A stretch of DNA of 64,000 bases from Christensenella sp. UBA4675. Its GTDB lineage: Bacteria; Bacillota; Clostridia; Christensenellales; Borkfalkiaceae. The notes beneath the pieces were generated by a model. The model had not been told where the DNA came from, made no database searches, and worked only from the letters and a program-made list of their open reading frames with translations. The stretch is taken from the NCBI GenBank assembly GCA_002405165.1, contig DHLF01000005.1:133743-197742 (forward strand), in the 5' to 3' direction. The position numbers and the translations under genes were made by a program. This document shows, piece after piece, positions 34,503 to 43,559 of the stretch (position 1 is its first letter; every line of letters starts with the position of its first letter).

Positions 34503-35906
34503 TTAGTCAAAATAGCAATAAGTTATTACGGGTTTTGCTATTAAACAATTCATCGTTTGATTTATAAACGAAAACTTAAATTCGTTACCCTTAACGCAAG
34601 TGTTAATCGCCACGGGTTTTCCGTTGCCTTTTACTTCAAATTTTCTTTTAACGTTTTCCGTTTCTATCACTACGGTTACGCTCCCCTTTATTATCGCTTC
34701 TATTTTTTTAACGGTTTTGTTGATACACGGCAAACCGAAATCGGTTTCAGGCGTAATCCACACTTTTTTCAAAGGCGATAAATCTACCGCTCCTATTTCC
34801 GAAACGGTATAAAGTTCGGCTCTGTTTTTTATTACGAATATCGGCATAGATAAACTTTCCCCGTTTAAAGCAAGCAAGTCCGTTATATCCGCCCCCTTAG
34901 AGCAATACGTATTACTTTCCGTTATCGAATAATTTATTATTACGTTTTCAATTTTTCCGTCTAAAAGCATTTTGCATTTTAAATAAACTTTTCCGTTATA
35001 ATAAATACCTTTTGCATCGTCGTTGTCGCACGGACTTAAAAAAGCGTCGTACCTAGACAAAATTTTACTTACCCCCGATTGCGTAAGCTTATATAATCCT
35101 TCTTTTGCAAGAAAAATAATTCCGTCAGCGCAAGGGGTAACGGATTCGGGATAAATTTTACCCGTAGAAGAAAACAAATGGTCTACCGAAAATTGTTTTT
35201 GGTCGTAAAAAGCGGATAATCTCGAAATTCCAAAACTTCTAAACACATATAAATACCCCATAGAGCTTACAATTTTTTGCAACGCTCCCCTATAATCTTG
35301 AAAGTCTATATAACCGCCTTCGGTTAAAGAATACGAGAAGTTAAACGGGTTAAAATCTTCGGAAAACAAAAGTTTAGTGCCTTCTCCTTGAGTGGTAACG
35401 AACAATCTTTCGTTGTGGATACACATATCTTTTATATTAGGCGCGTCGTCTATTTTTTTAATAGTAGTTCCGTCGTAAACGTATAAACCTTCGGTTTTTC
35501 CCGAAAGCAAAAAAACGTCTTTGTCGTCGTATTTATATTTAATTCCGCAAGGTTTTTCGCTAAAAGACACGTTTAAACAAACGGGAGAAGAATTATTTAA
35601 AGAATATGAATATATTTTTTTATCCGAACAATACGCTAAAATTTCGTCTTTATATTTTCCTAACGTCGCGTCGAATTTTTTAAAAAAATACAAACCCGTA
35701 ACGGCGAATAAACTAGACGGAAAACTACAAACGGCGTTATCGGTGAACTTAGCGATTTTAAGCCCCGTTCCGTCTTTTAAAGTGCCGTCCGAACAATCGA
35801 AATTGTACGATACGGACGCATACGATAAAGGTAAAAGTTTATCGCTGACTTCCCCCGTCATTCCACCGCGAAAATCGGATAAAACCTGCCTTTTTGTCTT
35901 TAACAT
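34503..35906 (-). CDS. Phage tail nozzle/hub-like beta-propeller protein
   Basis: A 467-residue protein. The start, LSDFRGGMTGEVSDKLLP followed by YNFDCSDGTLKDGTGL, is the typical opening of short-tailed phage nozzle and DNA-stabilisation hub proteins (P22 gp10 and T7 gp12 type). The middle has propeller-like repeats (GLYVYDGTTIKKI, MCIHNERLFVTTQG, YLYVFRSFGISRL). It would close the portal channel and form the tail tube. It overlaps the adaptor gene by one base (TAATG). Confidence 0.65.
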   Translation of the reverse strand: MLKTKRQVLSDFRGGMTGEVSDKLLPLSYASVSYNFDCSDGTLKDGTGLKIAKFTDNAVCSFPSSLFAVTGLYFFKKFDATLGKYKDEILAYCSDKKIYSYSLNNSSPVCLNVSFSEKPCGIKYKYDDKDVFLLSGKTEGLYVYDGTTIKKIDDAPNIKDMCIHNERLFVTTQGEGTKLLFSEDFNPFNFSYSLTEGGYIDFQDYRGALQKIVSSMGYLYVFRSFGISRLSAFYDQKQFSVDHLFSSTGKIYPESVTPCADGIIFLAKEGLYKLTQSGVSKILSRYDAFLSPCDNDDAKGIYYNGKVYLKCKMLLDGKIENVIINYSITESNTYCSKGADITDLLALNGESLSMPIFVIKNRAELYTVSEIGAVDLSPLKKVWITPETDFGLPCINKTVKKIEAIIKGSVTVVIETENVKRKFEVKGNGKPVAINTCVKGNEFKFSFINQTMNCLIAKPVITYCYFD

Positions 35907-36460
35907 TATACGAATCTCCTTTCTTTAATGTATTTTGAACTAATAGGAATTCTCGTTTTAAGTAAAGTTTCAAACTTGTTACGCCAAAGCAAAGCTTCTT
36001 CCACGGAGCCTTCTTCAAGGTAAAATTCCGCGCAAGTTCCGTAAGTCAAAAGTTGTAAATCGGATAACTCGTCGGGAATAACGTCGTCGAACCCTATTTT
36101 ATCGGGAAGATAAAAGTATTTAACCTTTATCTCCCCTTTTGATAAAACTTTAAGGGATTGCGGTAGAAGTTCGCAAAGTATTTTTTGTCCGCGATTAGTA
36201 ATCGATATTATTTTTAAAATTTTATTTTCAAAATCCGACAATTTAATTGTTCCGTCGTCGGTAATAAAAGATTGTTCCTTTACGAGTCTTAATTTATCGC
36301 TCGCAAGCTCGGTAAGAACGAAGTTTAAAGCCGTTATCAAAGAATTTTTATCCCTTTCGCTTTTTACCGTATCGTCCGTAATTTCTTCGGATAAAAAGGT
36401 AATTAAATCTTCTCTGCCGAGTATTACGGCAACGTTTTCCAATACTTCGCTAGCTTTCAT
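35906..36460 (-). CDS. Putative head-tail adaptor
   Basis: A 184-residue mainly helical protein with a short beta insert. Size, position right after the major capsid gene, and the helix-strand-helix pattern (ALNFVLTELASDKLRLVKE, then a beta segment, then LQLLTYGTCAEFYLEEGSVEEA) match short-tailed phage adaptors of the P22 gp4 or T7 gp11 class. It would join portal and nozzle. Preceded by GAGGTG. Its stop is fused to the start of the nozzle gene. Confidence 0.6.
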   Translation of the reverse strand: MKASEVLENVAVILGREDLITFLSEEITDDTVKSERDKNSLITALNFVLTELASDKLRLVKEQSFITDDGTIKLSDFENKILKIISITNRGQKILCELLPQSLKVLSKGEIKVKYFYLPDKIGFDDVIPDELSDLQLLTYGTCAEFYLEEGSVEEALLWRNKFETLLKTRIPISSKYIKERRFV

Positions 36461-36491
36461 AATGCACCTCTAATTGATATATAGCCTAACT

Positions 36492-37664
36492 TTACGCTTC
36501 GGTAATGCCCGAAAGCATTGCTTGACCGCAAGGTTTTGCGCAAATTAAATCCGCATATTTTACAAGCGTTGCGCTGTACGTAGGCTTACCCGCGTTTTGT
36601 TTTAAAATCTTTCCGTCTTCGCCTTCTAACCATTGCCAATCGCAAAGTTGATGTAAAGTAAAGTCTTCGCTGTTTAGTAAATACATAGTTCCTTCGGGAC
36701 AGAATCTATCGGATATAATCGGAATACCGTTATAGGAAATAGCCTTGTATCCGCCTTGTAAATCCATAACGTCGATATTTCTCTTATACGTTGCCAAATG
36801 GTTTTGGAAAGCTCTTTTAACGCCCGAAGAACAAACAATCATATCTACTTTACTTCCCGCGTTTTCTTCCAAATAGTCGATAGCGGTTTGAATAACCGTT
36901 TCGCTTATTGTTCCTACGCCTGTTTTCATATAAGGAACTAACCATTTATGAGTGCTTCTGTCTAATCCGTAAAGAGTACCCGTAGAAGAAAAGATTGCTT
37001 TAAGTCCCGTAATTTCCTGACCGTAAGAACCTTGAACGGTTACGATAGAATCTTTGGGAACTTCGGTAGAAGTTAAAGCCGTACCCGAAACGGTAATGGT
37101 TTTCGCGCTTCTGTCAACCGATAAAATTCTTCTTGCGGTAGCCGAGCTTATTGCCGTGCCTGTGCTTGCCCTGAAATCTACTACCATACCTTCTATTAAA
37201 TTTTTAACGCTGTCTACGGTGATAACTCCGTCCGTAACGGAAACTACCGAGCAGAGTTTACCCGTTCCGTCGCCGAACAACATTCTTCCGAAGTTGTAGG
37301 AAGAAGCGTTTAAAAGTCCTTCCATTTCCGCGTTAAGTAAATTTACGAAAGCTCCTACGTTGTTTTCGCTTGCTCTAACGGCTTTATCCGAAATTTCGAT
37401 TTTGCCGTATAAGTTTTTAAGCGACAAAACGAATTGTTCGTAATTATTACCCGCAGAAGAAGGTAAATCGCCGTCTTCCGTTCCCGCGCCTATACCGCCG
37501 TTAATGCCGTACTGGGCAAGTCTTCTGATTTCCTTACCCCAAACGTCTTGGGTAGATTGTTTAATTTTTGCCAAAAAGGGATTTACTCCTGTGTTTAATT
37601 GTTGCGTAACGACTCCTAAATATAAACTTTTAAGAGCTTTATCCGCGCTACTCATTGTTACCAT
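36492..37664 (-). CDS. Major capsid protein (HK97-like)
   Basis: A 390-residue capsid protein. The N-terminal arm leads to GKIEISDKAVRASENNVGAF, the HK97 E-loop/spine region. An inserted beta domain (about 130-215: GKLCSVVSVTDGVITVDSV and following) is followed by the P-domain and A-domain stretch KVDMIVCSSGVKRAFQNHL and YNGIPIISDRFCPEGTMYLL. No protease gene is present nearby, so cleavage-independent assembly with a scaffold is likely. The first ATG is 11 bases after GGAG and is preferred over the one three codons later. Between scaffold-like and adaptor genes. Confidence 0.8.
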   Translation of the reverse strand: MVTMSSADKALKSLYLGVVTQQLNTGVNPFLAKIKQSTQDVWGKEIRRLAQYGINGGIGAGTEDGDLPSSAGNNYEQFVLSLKNLYGKIEISDKAVRASENNVGAFVNLLNAEMEGLLNASSYNFGRMLFGDGTGKLCSVVSVTDGVITVDSVKNLIEGMVVDFRASTGTAISSATARRILSVDRSAKTITVSGTALTSTEVPKDSIVTVQGSYGQEITGLKAIFSSTGTLYGLDRSTHKWLVPYMKTGVGTISETVIQTAIDYLEENAGSKVDMIVCSSGVKRAFQNHLATYKRNIDVMDLQGGYKAISYNGIPIISDRFCPEGTMYLLNSEDFTLHQLCDWQWLEGEDGKILKQNAGKPTYSATLVKYADLICAKPCGQAMLSGITEA

Positions 37665-37670
37665 AATTTT

Positions 37671-38042
37671 TTAATCTCCTATTAAAAATTTTTTTGCAAG
37701 TTCTCCCGCTTCCGAAAGGGAAGTAGGTTTTTTAGGCGGAGTTCTTACCGCCTGACCTCCGCTTATCAGTTTAACCGAAGGAATAAACGTTTCCGTTTTA
37801 ATTTCCGTTTCGTCTTTAATTTCTGCTTCGTCAAAATTTTCCTTTTGCGTTTTTGCGTCTTGAACTTCGGACGGACTATTCTCTAATTGAATCTCTTTAC
37901 TTACGGCTTGTTCTTTTTCCGCGTTAGACTTACTAAGCTCCTTGATAATTTTACAGCGTTTAGTGAATTCTTTTTCTAAAAGCTTGTATGCCTTAACGAG
38001 TTCTTCGGTAGAAGAAAATTTATCGGGTAAATTCTCAGTCAT
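37671..38042 (-). CDS. Scaffold-like protein
   Basis: A 123-residue acidic and Lys-rich protein, helical at the N-terminus and disordered after residue 50, with PPKKPTSLSEAGELAKKFL at the end. It lies between portal and capsid genes, the usual scaffold position, and overlaps the portal stop by 8 bases. Scaffold proteins are poorly conserved in sequence, so the call is by position and composition. Confidence 0.55.
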   Translation of the reverse strand: MTENLPDKFSSTEELVKAYKLLEKEFTKRCKIIKELSKSNAEKEQAVSKEIQLENSPSEVQDAKTQKENFDEAEIKDETEIKTETFIPSVKLISGGQAVRTPPKKPTSLSEAGELAKKFLIGD

Positions 38043-39876
38043 TTAAAACCTCCTTTAAGGACTTAGCCATAAGTTTTTTATGTTCAAGGATATGTTTCAT
38101 TATCATCTGTTTAATAGTCCCGTCTTTATCGTCCAATTCGTCGGATAAAACGAAAGCGGTATGCTCGGAAACGTGTAATCCGTGGTCGTCTATATCGGAC
38201 GGAGCGATATATTCTTTGTTTAAAAACCCGATATTTTCTTTTTCGGCTTTATTGATATGCAAAGAAGAAATATCCCTTGCGTTGTCAACGCTACCGAAAC
38301 CTAAAATTTCGAGAAGTTTTGTTTTAGTACGCTTGTCTATTTTTCCTTCGTCATCGTTTAAAAGACCCGTTTTTAACAAGTCGTACACCGCGCTTTGCTT
38401 TTGCGCGGGAGTATAAGACAATTCGTTTTCCGTATCGAAAGTTACGTCGTCGCTGGTTATATCGTTTTTGGTAAAGTAAAAAGTTTCTACCTTTTTTTGT
38501 CTACCGGCAACGGCTATTATTCTTTTCGTAACGGCGAATTGTTTATATAATCTAATAAGTTGTTTAGCTACTTCTTTAATGGCGTTTTTAACGTTTTCAA
38601 TCGTAAATAACATACGGTTATCGTCTTGCTCTATCATTAGTTGCAACGCTACACCGCTCGTTATATTTTCGATTGTCGTCCCCGAACGAGAGAGTTCGCT
38701 TACACCGCTTATAGTAGTAAATTCGTTTTTAAGCGTTTCTTCTTCGTAGTTAAAATCGCCGGGCATAGAGTTGTAACTCATCATTTTAGGCGGTTCCGCG
38801 CCTTGACGATAAACTATTATTTTACCGGGATACAAACCGTCTTCCGCAAGTTCGTCCGTATCGACCGCACCGTCTTCTACGGTTAAAACGCCCATACTAA
38901 GCCTATTTAAAAACTCGTGTTTTCTATTTTTTACGGCGTTAAACGCCCTTTGCACGGGAATTATTCTCTCTATAACGCTAATTCCGAAAAAAGAACCGTT
39001 CATAGGAAGACACGTTTGTTTAACGAAAGGAAATTCCCTTTTACCGTCAACGCCGTTGATATAAGGTAGCTCCCCAACGTAAAGTACTTTGTCGGCGCAA
39101 ACGGTAACTATTCTGCCGTTAGGAAATTTTCTATTAGGCTTTTCGTAACGCTCTATAACCAAAGCGTAATCTTTTAATTCGTCGTTGTTAGAATAAGAAA
39201 ATCCCTTAGAATTTCTACAATAAAAGGAGTTTATTTTTTCACCCTCAACTTCTACTCCGTATAAAGAATAAATATCGTCAACGTGCATAGCTCTTGCGTG
39301 AATTAAAGATTTACAATCGGAAATTTCCTCGTGAGTTAAACAGTCGGGATAAATTTCAAAAGGCGACACAATAGAAATTTCTGCTTCTCCGTCGTGGTAT
39401 ACTTTGCCGTTTACGTCCTTTCTTTTTTTGCCCGTTTCGGGATTCCAAAAAACTTTATAAAAAGCAGTTCCCGTTATTTCGCTCCAATTCGTAGCTTTGC
39501 CAACCACTTTATCAACGTCAAGTTTAATACATAAAGAATTTAATATATTAGAAACGATTTTCGCCGTTTTAACGTCAGATTCTTCGTCACCCGTAGCCCT
39601 TACACTCATTTTAGGACGAACCTTATTTAACCTTGAAACTCTTGCTTCCACGATAGGCGCAATATGGTTATATACTTTTCTTGACTGCCAAAAATACTCT
39701 TTGGAACTATCCCTTATTTCGCCGTCGGGGTCAATATCGGAATACTGATTACCCATTAAAAAATTTATATTTAGTTCCCATTGTCTTTCAAGGCTTAACC
39801 TTTCGCTTGCTCTCGCGGAAAAATCAGCTTTGACTTCAGCAACTAAATCTTCGTAAAACTTAGCGTCTTTTTTCAT
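38035..39876 (-). CDS. Phage portal protein (short-tailed phage type)
   Basis: A 613-residue portal. The N-terminus ERLSLERQWELNINFLMGNQ and the segments NHIAPIVEARVSRLNKVRP and SPFEIYPD are typical of the P22-like portal family. The stem and wing helices follow (TISGVSELSRSGTTIENITS and then GVALQLMIEQDDNRM). It would form the dodecameric DNA gate. It overlaps the 63-residue zinc-finger-like gene by 17 bases and is preceded by AGGGGATT. The length is normal and there is no frameshift. Confidence 0.85.
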   Translation of the reverse strand: MKKDAKFYEDLVAEVKADFSARASERLSLERQWELNINFLMGNQYSDIDPDGEIRDSSKEYFWQSRKVYNHIAPIVEARVSRLNKVRPKMSVRATGDEESDVKTAKIVSNILNSLCIKLDVDKVVGKATNWSEITGTAFYKVFWNPETGKKRKDVNGKVYHDGEAEISIVSPFEIYPDCLTHEEISDCKSLIHARAMHVDDIYSLYGVEVEGEKINSFYCRNSKGFSYSNNDELKDYALVIERYEKPNRKFPNGRIVTVCADKVLYVGELPYINGVDGKREFPFVKQTCLPMNGSFFGISVIERIIPVQRAFNAVKNRKHEFLNRLSMGVLTVEDGAVDTDELAEDGLYPGKIIVYRQGAEPPKMMSYNSMPGDFNYEEETLKNEFTTISGVSELSRSGTTIENITSGVALQLMIEQDDNRMLFTIENVKNAIKEVAKQLIRLYKQFAVTKRIIAVAGRQKKVETFYFTKNDITSDDVTFDTENELSYTPAQKQSAVYDLLKTGLLNDDEGKIDKRTKTKLLEILGFGSVDNARDISSLHINKAEKENIGFLNKEYIAPSDIDDHGLHVSEHTAFVLSDELDDKDGTIKQMIMKHILEHKKLMAKSLKEVLND

Positions 39877-40051
39877 TTTTTAATCCCCTTTCGCAAACGA
39901 GTTTAGCCATTTCGTTGTAAATTTCCGTTAAACATTTTTCACAAATATTTAAACCGCTTTTAAAATTTTTATCGTATGAAATTTGGCGAAATGCAATTCT
40001 ATTACAACCGTCTATATCGCATACAACGTTATTTATTTTTCTTATTTCCAT
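39860..40051 (-). CDS. Small CxxC protein of the phage-type cluster
   Basis: A 63-residue protein with Cys in CDIDGCNR and ICEKCL, a likely zinc-binding pair. It starts 23 bases inside the end of the small-terminase-like gene after AAGGAGAGCG, and overlaps the portal gene, so the three are translationally linked. Function unknown. Confidence 0.65.
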   Translation of the reverse strand: MEIRKINNVVCDIDGCNRIAFRQISYDKNFKSGLNICEKCLTEIYNEMAKLVCERGLKNEKRR

Positions 40052-40310
40052 CTTCGCTCTCCTTTAATAGTTTAATAAGTCTTATTTTTTCTTTTTCCAG
40101 TTCTTCCAACGATAACGCGGAATAATCTTCGACCGACTCGATAATCATTTTAATTGCCACGCAGTCGGGGGGGACTTCTTTTTGCGTTACTTTCTTTTTA
40201 GTTAACACTATTTCTCCGTCGTTTTGAGAATACTCTTCTACGACTTCTTGCGTTTTAAAGCCTATTGCTTTTTTAAATAACGCTTTTTTTGCTTTTTCCT
40301 TTTTGTCCAC
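40029..40310 (-). CDS. Small terminase-like protein
   Basis: A 93-residue protein with GTG start and AAGGTGA site. It has KALFKKAIGFKTQEVVEEY, a basic TKKKVTQKEVPPDCVAIKM segment and a helical tail. From memory, the run of a basic strand followed by PPD and a hydrophobic helix occurs in terminase small subunits of Firmicutes phages, but the usual N-terminal helix-turn-helix is missing. It is downstream of the large subunit gene instead of upstream. The call is tentative. Confidence 0.45.
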   Translation of the reverse strand: MDKKEKAKKALFKKAIGFKTQEVVEEYSQNDGEIVLTKKKVTQKEVPPDCVAIKMIIESVEDYSALSLEELEKEKIRLIKLLKESEDGNKKNK

Positions 40311-40433
40311 TATTTCACCTTCCTTAACAGCCGAAAAACCCGTAAAAATTTAGCCAAGCAACGCTTTTGCGTATTTTAATATTTTTTTTCGTATATACAC
40401 GGTTTTTTTATTTTTTGTCGGCTAAAAGTTTTA
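40311..40433 (-). other. Gap after the terminase gene with complementary ends
   Basis: A 123-base AT-rich stretch in an otherwise tightly packed set. AGCCGA near its start on the minus strand is complementary to TCGGCT near its end, and TTTAGCC to GGCTAAA, so alternative long-range stems are possible. It also has a small ACGC/GCGT hairpin. It could hold a structured RNA or be filler; I see no ORF. Confidence 0.35.
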
Positions 40434-41858
40434 TCAATTAGGTTTATTCAGCTTCATTTTTTTAATTCTCCTTTCTTTATCTATTTGAATTACGCTTTTT
40501 TGACCTTCGGGCGCGGAATTTTCAGGTTTGCTCATAAGATAATATCTCATTTCGTCTAGGCAATGGTCGTCGTATTTTTTTGGTAAATCGCCCACTCCCC
40601 ACCAGTAGCTTTTTAGTTCTCGAATTAAATTTACGCAATTTTTAAATATAAAAAGCTTTTTGTTTTTTAAATATCTTTTAACTCTGTTTATCCCCGAAAA
40701 CATATCTTTGTTTACCTTTGGATTTGCAAGTATTCCGTTTTCGTAAAAAAGCTCCGTTACACTTTTTTCACTTGCCAGCGTTTTTTGGTTCGCTGCCGAA
40801 TCTATCAAAGCGGTTATTCTTCCTTTTGCGTCTTTTCGCCAACCTATTTTTTCACAAATTTCTTTAATTTTTTGCGAATGATAATCTACGGTCTTACCTG
40901 CCTCGTAATGTTCGGCGACCACGTATACGTTATTATCGTAATCAACGCAATACCAATGGCACGATAACGGGTTGTTTAAACCGGGGTCAATCGACAAAGT
41001 ATCTTGCCAATCGTACGGAACGGGAAAAGGCTCTATAACGTGAACGTTTTCGTCGAATTCGGAGTACACCAACCCTTCGTTTGCGTGAAATCTCCCGTAT
41101 CGTCTTGACTCCAACTCGTCGTCCGATAAAGAAGAAGTTAATAGACTTAATTCGTCTTGATTTAAGTAAGGATTGTCCGCCCATTCCATAAATTCGCACC
41201 AAACCTGCGGATTGTTGCTTTTGTTTAAATAAATTTCGTCGTAAATAAACGTAAGCCCTTTTAACGGCGTCATCGTCCCAAAAATATCGCCCGTTTTATC
41301 GAACACTCTCATACGGCACTCGTCGTAAATATCTTTCGGGGGTTCTTCGTCGAACCAAACGAAATCTAAGGAACTCCCTTGAAACTTTTCTCTACCTTGT
41401 TCGCACGTTTTAAAACCTATCGTAGAAATTCCGCCGAAAACGTTTTTTACTTTTATTTGGTCTATAATTCCGCCCGAAGGATTATCTTTTTTACCGCCCG
41501 ACATAATAATTTCGGCAATCCATTCTTTTTTAAGGTATTTAAGAATTTTTTCTTGCGCGACGTCCCTTTGCACTTGCGAACTTAAAGAAACCACCCACCC
41601 GAAAACGTTATTTTTATTCTTTCGGTACGGGTGAATACCCCTTGCCATGTAAACGGTTTCCACCGCTCCGCATTCGGTTTTACCGCTTCTGTTTCCGCCG
41701 AACACCCAGCGGTTACGCTTTAAGCATTTATGAAACGCGATTTGTTTTAAATGTTTTTTCTCTCCCGTATTGTAGCGGTCAAGTTCGCCAAGGCTTTTTC
41801 GATTTTTTATTTCTTCTTCAATCTTTAAGATTTTTTGTAAAATTTCGTTATTTGACAA
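40434..41858 (-). CDS. Phage terminase large subunit
   Basis: A 474-residue packaging motor. Walker A is FGGNRSGKTECG, Walker B LDFVWFDEEPP, and the coupling motif region is FGTMTPLKGL. The nuclease domain has Asp residues in LSIDPGL, ALIDSAAN and YDDHCLDEMRYYL. Both activities look intact. The start is TTG at 41858 with GGAG 14 bases before it, which may limit translation. It is divergent from the SH3-like membrane protein gene with 66 bases between. A 123-base non-coding stretch follows it, the longest gap within this set. Confidence 0.92.
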   Translation of the reverse strand: MSNNEILQKILKIEEEIKNRKSLGELDRYNTGEKKHLKQIAFHKCLKRNRWVFGGNRSGKTECGAVETVYMARGIHPYRKNKNNVFGWVVSLSSQVQRDVAQEKILKYLKKEWIAEIIMSGGKKDNPSGGIIDQIKVKNVFGGISTIGFKTCEQGREKFQGSSLDFVWFDEEPPKDIYDECRMRVFDKTGDIFGTMTPLKGLTFIYDEIYLNKSNNPQVWCEFMEWADNPYLNQDELSLLTSSLSDDELESRRYGRFHANEGLVYSEFDENVHVIEPFPVPYDWQDTLSIDPGLNNPLSCHWYCVDYDNNVYVVAEHYEAGKTVDYHSQKIKEICEKIGWRKDAKGRITALIDSAANQKTLASEKSVTELFYENGILANPKVNKDMFSGINRVKRYLKNKKLFIFKNCVNLIRELKSYWWGVGDLPKKYDDHCLDEMRYYLMSKPENSAPEGQKSVIQIDKERRIKKMKLNKPN

Positions 41859-41909
41859 AACTTGATTTTTTTCTCCTTTTTTTTCGGTTAAATTTTAAAA
41901 TAAAAATGA

Positions 41910-41915
41910 TATAAT
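41910..41915 (+). promoter_or_regulatory. -10 box of a near-leaderless message
   Basis: TGATATAAT (extended -10) with the ATG of the SH3-like protein gene 9 bases beyond the hexamer. No ribosome binding site and no good -35. Confidence 0.5.
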
Positions 41916-41924
41916 TTTTTTACT

Positions 41925-42635
41925 ATGAAAAAATTTATCGCAATAATAATAAGTATATTTTTGCTTTTCCCTTCGGCAAACGTAGTTTACGCCGAAGGCG
42001 GTTATTGCGGTTATTCGAGAATACTTACGACCGATACGGGATTTTATTCCGACATGAACGGTTCTTACCTAAAATTTTATCTTCCCTACGGGTATTATGT
42101 AAAAGTTTTAGAAGTCGGAAGCACTTACACTAAGGTTAGCTACATGAACGAAACTTCTCAATTTCCGTTTTTAACGGGATACGTTAAAACGGTAGATTTA
42201 ATAACCACGGATAAAATACCCGTTTCACCCTATCCGCTACTTTCGATTACCGTAGTAAGCGACGACGTTTTGTTTTCTGACAGTAATTTAAACTATTCCA
42301 AAATAGGAGTTTACGCAAATTCGCTTGCCGTTTACTACGGTGAAATAAAAAACGCCAACGACGAAGAATTAGTTTACGTTTATTGCAACGGCTATTTAGG
42401 GTATATGAGAAAATCCGCATTTGCGCCGTTCGTAGTTCCAACTCACCCCGACCCGATACAAACTTCTTATTCTGAAAGCGAAAACGTATCCGTAACTAAG
42501 CAAAAAAATTCGTCTATGCAAATTTTAGTAGTTGCGGGAATATCTATAACGGTAGTAGCCATCGTTTACTTTTTATTTCGTCCTTCCGATAAGAAAAGAA
42601 TAGAAAAAGAAGACGAAGAAGATTATATAAGGTAA
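41925..42635 (+). CDS. Exported, C-terminally anchored protein with SH3-like repeats
   Basis: A 236-residue protein. It has a signal peptide (1-24, cleavage near VYA), two SH3-like beta regions (about 30-90, ending GYVKTVDL, and 105-165, ending GYLGYMRKSAF), a linker, and a C-terminal membrane helix (about 200-218) with a charged tail DKKRIEKEDEEDYIR. It would sit outside the cell, anchored in the membrane. It is the only plus-strand gene inside the phage-type cluster and is divergent from the terminase gene. It has no ribosome binding site and a -10 box 9 bases upstream. Its layout is like that of the 830-residue protein at 43691. Confidence 0.75.
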   Translation: MKKFIAIIISIFLLFPSANVVYAEGGYCGYSRILTTDTGFYSDMNGSYLKFYLPYGYYVKVLEVGSTYTKVSYMNETSQFPFLTGYVKTVDLITTDKIPVSPYPLLSITVVSDDVLFSDSNLNYSKIGVYANSLAVYYGEIKNANDEELVYVYCNGYLGYMRKSAFAPFVVPTHPDPIQTSYSESENVSVTKQKNSSMQILVVAGISITVVAIVYFLFRPSDKKRIEKEDEEDYIR

Positions 42636-42915
42636 ACGGAACGTGGCGATAATCGACTTATACACGGCTTTTTGTTTTTGTCGTTTAAAAAAGTTTATTC
42701 AAAACATATAAATACTCGTTTATTAAAAACCAACGCTGTTTTGATAAGTCTACCGAACTTTAATTAAACAAAACGACTTGATATATTTACCTATGCATTA
42801 CGTAAAACATTATTTTTCCCACACGTGAAATAAACCCTATTACAACAATTTTTTAGTTTATAAAATGATTAGCTTTAATTGCCAAATACGGTTTATAAAC
42901 CTTTATTTTTACCCG
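42636..42915. other. Gene-free stretch
   Basis: 280 bases, AT-rich, between convergent genes. I see no ORF with a start site, no terminator with a clear T-run and no repeat shared with the other end of the phage-type cluster. Confidence 0.5.
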
Positions 42916-43533
42916 TTAAGCCGACCACACCTTATTTACAACGGAAAAACTATTTATAGGTTCTCCTTTAACGCAAGAGGTGTCGGAAATTAAATTTTTC
43001 TCGGCAATCAACCCTTTTTCCGATAAACTTGTTTCTGAAATTAAAACTTTTTTCTTTTCATCGGTATTTTTAGCTTTTAATTTTCTTGCGTCGTAACGCT
43101 CTTCTTTTTTGCAAACCACCGAATAAATAGAAGCTATAAACGGAACGCTTAAACAAACGTTGTTAAACCAAGTTTCGGTCAAATCGAACACGTTTAACGT
43201 GCTAGAAAAGTTTTTAATAAATTTTTCTTGCTTGCGATAATATTGCCTTTCGTTTAAATAAGATAAATCTCTGTCTACACCTAAATATTTCTTTTCAAAA
43301 AGTTTCGTTTCTTCTTGCGTAAAACAGCTTATAATTTTTTCTAACCTTTGCTTTAAATATTGCAAGGTATATTTTTTATCTACCATAGACAAAAGCTCGT
43401 CCGCCAAAACGTAAGTTGACTTAAACGAATACTTGGAAGAGTACGCCCAGTATTCTACAAGCTTGTCGTACTCTTCTATTTTCTCGTCTATCCTTTTGTA
43501 TGAATACAGTAAAGCCTTTTGATAGTTGTACAT
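42916..43533 (-). CDS. First gene of the phage-type cluster, possible late regulator
   Basis: A 205-residue protein from ATG 43533, which follows GGGGAAAT; an upstream in-frame start lies beyond the predicted transcription start. It is helical and charged, with LNERQYYRKQEKFIKNFSST, a helix pair resembling the sigma-region-4-like end of phage late-gene regulators (ArpU/RinA class). The C-terminal 60 residues are Ser/Lys/Glu-rich. Small terminase is another possibility, given the position upstream of the large subunit gene. Its promoter carries a LexA box. Confidence 0.5.
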   Translation of the reverse strand: MYNYQKALLYSYKRIDEKIEEYDKLVEYWAYSSKYSFKSTYVLADELLSMVDKKYTLQYLKQRLEKIISCFTQEETKLFEKKYLGVDRDLSYLNERQYYRKQEKFIKNFSSTLNVFDLTETWFNNVCLSVPFIASIYSVVCKKEERYDARKLKAKNTDEKKKVLISETSLSEKGLIAEKNLISDTSCVKGEPINSFSVVNKVWSA

Positions 43534-43559
43534 ATTTCCCCTTTTTGTGTTGTTTTTAT

